Below, piece by piece: positions 6,352-6,647 of a DNA stretch of 6,647 bases. The position numbers were made by a program, and so were the translations under genes. The notes beneath the pieces are model-generated. The model was not told where the DNA came from. It saw only the letters and a list, made by a program, of their open reading frames with translations, and searched no databases. Source of the stretch: Cryomorphaceae bacterium (GTDB lineage: Bacteria; Bacteroidota; Bacteroidia; Flavobacteriales; Schleiferiaceae); assembly GCA_003445735.1 (NCBI GenBank), contig DMCR01000116.1, positions 1 through 6,647 of the forward strand. The letters are read 5' to 3'. Numbering within the stretch: position 1 is the stretch's first letter; every line of letters starts with the position of its first letter.

Positions 6352-6647
6352 ATGAAAATTCTCTACACCGGCTCCAACGGCCTCCTTGGTCAAAAAATTA
6401 GCTACGCCACACCCACTTTTGCTCAACACGAGTTCTTGGCGACCTCCCGCGGGGCGAACAGAATCCAAAATATGGGAACGGCGTCCTACGCTTCGATGGA
6501 CATCACCAACGCTAAGGATGTATTGCGTGTGGTAGAGGAATTTGAGCCGGATGTAATTATTCATGGTGCGGCAATGACGCATGTGGATGACTGTGAATTA
6601 TATCCCGAGCAAGCCACATTGATGAATGTGGAGGGGACGCGTCACAT
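6352..6647 (+). CDS. RmlD-like SDR oxidoreductase (dTDP-4-dehydrorhamnose reductase family), 3'-truncated by window edge
   Basis: From the ATG at 6352 the frame stays open to the window end, giving 98 codons plus two bases. The protein begins MKILYTGSNGLLGQK, with the GxxGxxG dinucleotide-binding loop at residues 7-13 right at the N-terminus, as in extended SDR enzymes without a leader. TSRG (31-34) follows the second strand. The segment from SMDITN to PDVIIHGAAMTHVDDCE (about 53-86) matches the RmlD pattern, in which AA.T.VD..E follows the fourth strand, and a Leu-Met-Asn-Val stretch (about 92-95) fits the following conserved helix. RmlD enzymes reduce dTDP-4-keto-6-deoxymannose to dTDP-rhamnose; many Bacteroidota paralogues carry this annotation without proof. 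The catalytic Tyr-x3-Lys would lie beyond the window, so the family is well supported but the exact substrate is not. It starts 20 bases after the channel stop and may be co-transcribed. Confidence 0.82.
   Translation, partial: MKILYTGSNGLLGQKISYATPTFAQHEFLATSRGANRIQNMGTASYASMDITNAKDVLRVVEEFEPDVIIHGAAMTHVDDCELYPEQATLMNVEGTRH

Noticed and set aside
6334..6582. An 82-residue open frame on the minus strand near the right edge
   Set aside because: It lies antisense to the well-supported RmlD-like frame starting at 6352 and shows no recognisable motif, so it is a shadow frame.

Overview
This window looks like ordinary chromosome from a Bacteroidota bacterium, most likely a Flavobacteriales-type or related lineage. 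The lineage is inferred from remembered family resemblance, not a search. The main clues are the long Bacteroidota-type PurM, the compact purM-prfA-pyrF run, a type-2 PyrF with the DAKRGDIG motif, AT-leaning codon use and few strong Shine-Dalgarno sites. Every supported gene is on the + strand.

Region 1 (2-2812) is a tight three-gene housekeeping run. It holds the 3' part of purM (purine synthesis), prfA (peptide chain release factor 1) and pyrF (orotidine-5'-phosphate decarboxylase, last step of UMP synthesis). purM and prfA overlap by one base (TAATG), and prfA and pyrF are one base apart. A hairpin followed by five T's (2817-2842) may end this transcript.

Region 2 (2877-5105) is the most coherent functional pair. 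A TauE/SafE-family membrane transporter is followed 27 bases later by a three-domain protein: a metallo-beta-lactamase-fold persulfide dioxygenase, a degenerate rhodanese without a catalytic Cys, and an active-type rhodanese with a CAGGYR loop. This architecture matches the CstB-type persulfide dioxygenase/sulfurtransferases. The pairing suggests oxidation of persulfide sulfur to sulfite or thiosulfate and export of the anion. No CstR-like repressor or sulfide:quinone reductase is visible here.

Region 3 (5106-5311) is a 206-base AT-rich intergenic stretch holding a good inverted repeat at 5209-5240 but no clear promoter or terminator.

Region 4 (5312-6647) starts with a two-transmembrane potassium channel with a cytoplasmic RCK (TrkA-N/TrkA-C) module and an unusual filter sequence, TVGFNE. 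Twenty bases later comes the 5' part of an RmlD-like NAD(P)-dependent sugar-nucleotide reductase, cut by the window end.

I found no mobile elements, CRISPR arrays, tRNA or rRNA genes, and no clear case of an undescribed system. The best leads are the TauE/CstB-like sulfur pair, the channel's altered filter and the intergenic palindrome.
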